Below, in pieces: positions 26,449 through 26,717 of a stretch of DNA of 26,717 nucleotides. Both the position numbers and the translations under genes were made by a program. Location of the stretch: NCBI GenBank assembly GCA_003249625.1, contig QKII01000250.1:1-26717 (forward strand), read 5' to 3'. The notes below the pieces were generated by a model. It saw only the letters and a list, made by a program, of their open reading frames with translations. It ran no database searches and was not told the origin of the DNA. The stretch's first letter is position 1. Every line of letters begins with the position of its first letter. This DNA is from Propionivibrio sp. (lineage in GTDB: Bacteria > Pseudomonadota > Gammaproteobacteria > Burkholderiales > Rhodocyclaceae).

Positions 26449-26717
26449 ATGGGACAACTCACCCCCGACCGTAGCAACCGGCTTCCCGGAGCCGCCCTGC
26501 GTACGGCCGTCACCGTGGCGAGCGAGGCACCGGCCCAGTACCTCACTTTCTCGCTCGCCGGAGAAATGTTCGCCGTCGGCATCCTGAACGTGAAGGAGAT
26601 CATCGAGTTCGGCCATCTCACCGAAATCCCGATGATGCCGGCATTCATTCGCGGCGTAATCAACCTGCGAGGCGCGGTCGTTCCGGTAATCGACCTGGCC
26701 GCCCGCTTCGGCGGCAA
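26449..26717 (+). CDS. cheW: CheW coupling protein (5' part)
   Basis: This is the first 89 codons of a CheW, running off the window. CheW is a tandem-SH3-like adaptor joining CheA to receptors. After a nonconserved N-terminal stretch of about 27 residues come QYLTFSLAGEMFAVGILNVK and IRGVINLRGAVVPVIDLAAR, the CheW hallmarks. AAGGGGG precedes ATG 26449, 11 bp after the mcp stop. It is the last visible gene of the cluster. Confidence 0.93.
   Translation, partial: MGQLTPDRSNRLPGAALRTAVTVASEAPAQYLTFSLAGEMFAVGILNVKEIIEFGHLTEIPMMPAFIRGVINLRGAVVPVIDLAARFGG

Overview
The window looks like a chromosomal segment of a betaproteobacterium, probably of the Rhodocyclales type. This is inferred from the ssb / MFS / uvrA neighbourhood, the HU protein with a Lys-rich tail, and a large GC-rich chemosensory cluster. 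No rRNA or tRNA gene was seen, so the assignment rests on gene content only.

Layout. (1) 1-790: the end of a glutamine-amidotransferase gene, a bidirectional terminator, and ssb on the minus strand. (2) 791-11387: a visibly more A+T-rich island of about 10.6 kb. It is bounded by Tn7-type end repeats in inverted orientation and flanked by the direct repeat AAGGAT. It carries a LacI regulator, a PfkB sugar kinase, a KDPG/KDPGal-type aldolase, a TRAP transporter (P, M, Q) and an SDR dehydrogenase. It also holds IS and transaldolase debris, a truncated tnsA, and a two-gene module of a broken DisA/DAC-like nucleotidyl cyclase gene coupled to a Cap15-like two-helix/beta-barrel membrane effector. 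(3) 11388-16100: a YajR-like MFS gene, uvrA and an HU gene. (4) 16281-26717: a chemosensory cluster of Hpt, response regulator, cheD, cheR, second cheD, receiver-less cheB, HDOD, cheY, CheZ-like protein, STAS, cheA, mcp and partial cheW.

How it fits together. The island appears to have inserted between the native ssb promoter (TATAAT at 11412-11417, minus strand) and the ssb ribosome-binding site, so an essential gene is now 10.6 kb from its old promoter. The island's metabolic genes form one catabolic cassette: TRAP uptake of an organic or sugar acid, SDR oxidation, kinase, then aldolase to pyruvate plus a triose phosphate. LacI-type operators overlap the divergent TRAP and SDR promoters. 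The cyclase/effector pair resembles a CBASS-like defence module built on a DisA-type cyclase instead of a CD-NTase. Its cyclase gene carries an early stop and a C7-tract frame change, so it may be decayed, phase-variable or recoded. No TnsB, TnsC or TniQ is present, so the element looks immobile unless helped in trans.

In the chemosensory cluster the notable points are two CheD paralogues, a CheB without a receiver domain, a CheA with two tandem MshEN-like repeats and an 8-bp tandem duplication that truncates its C-terminus, and a perfect 28-bp palindrome before cheY.
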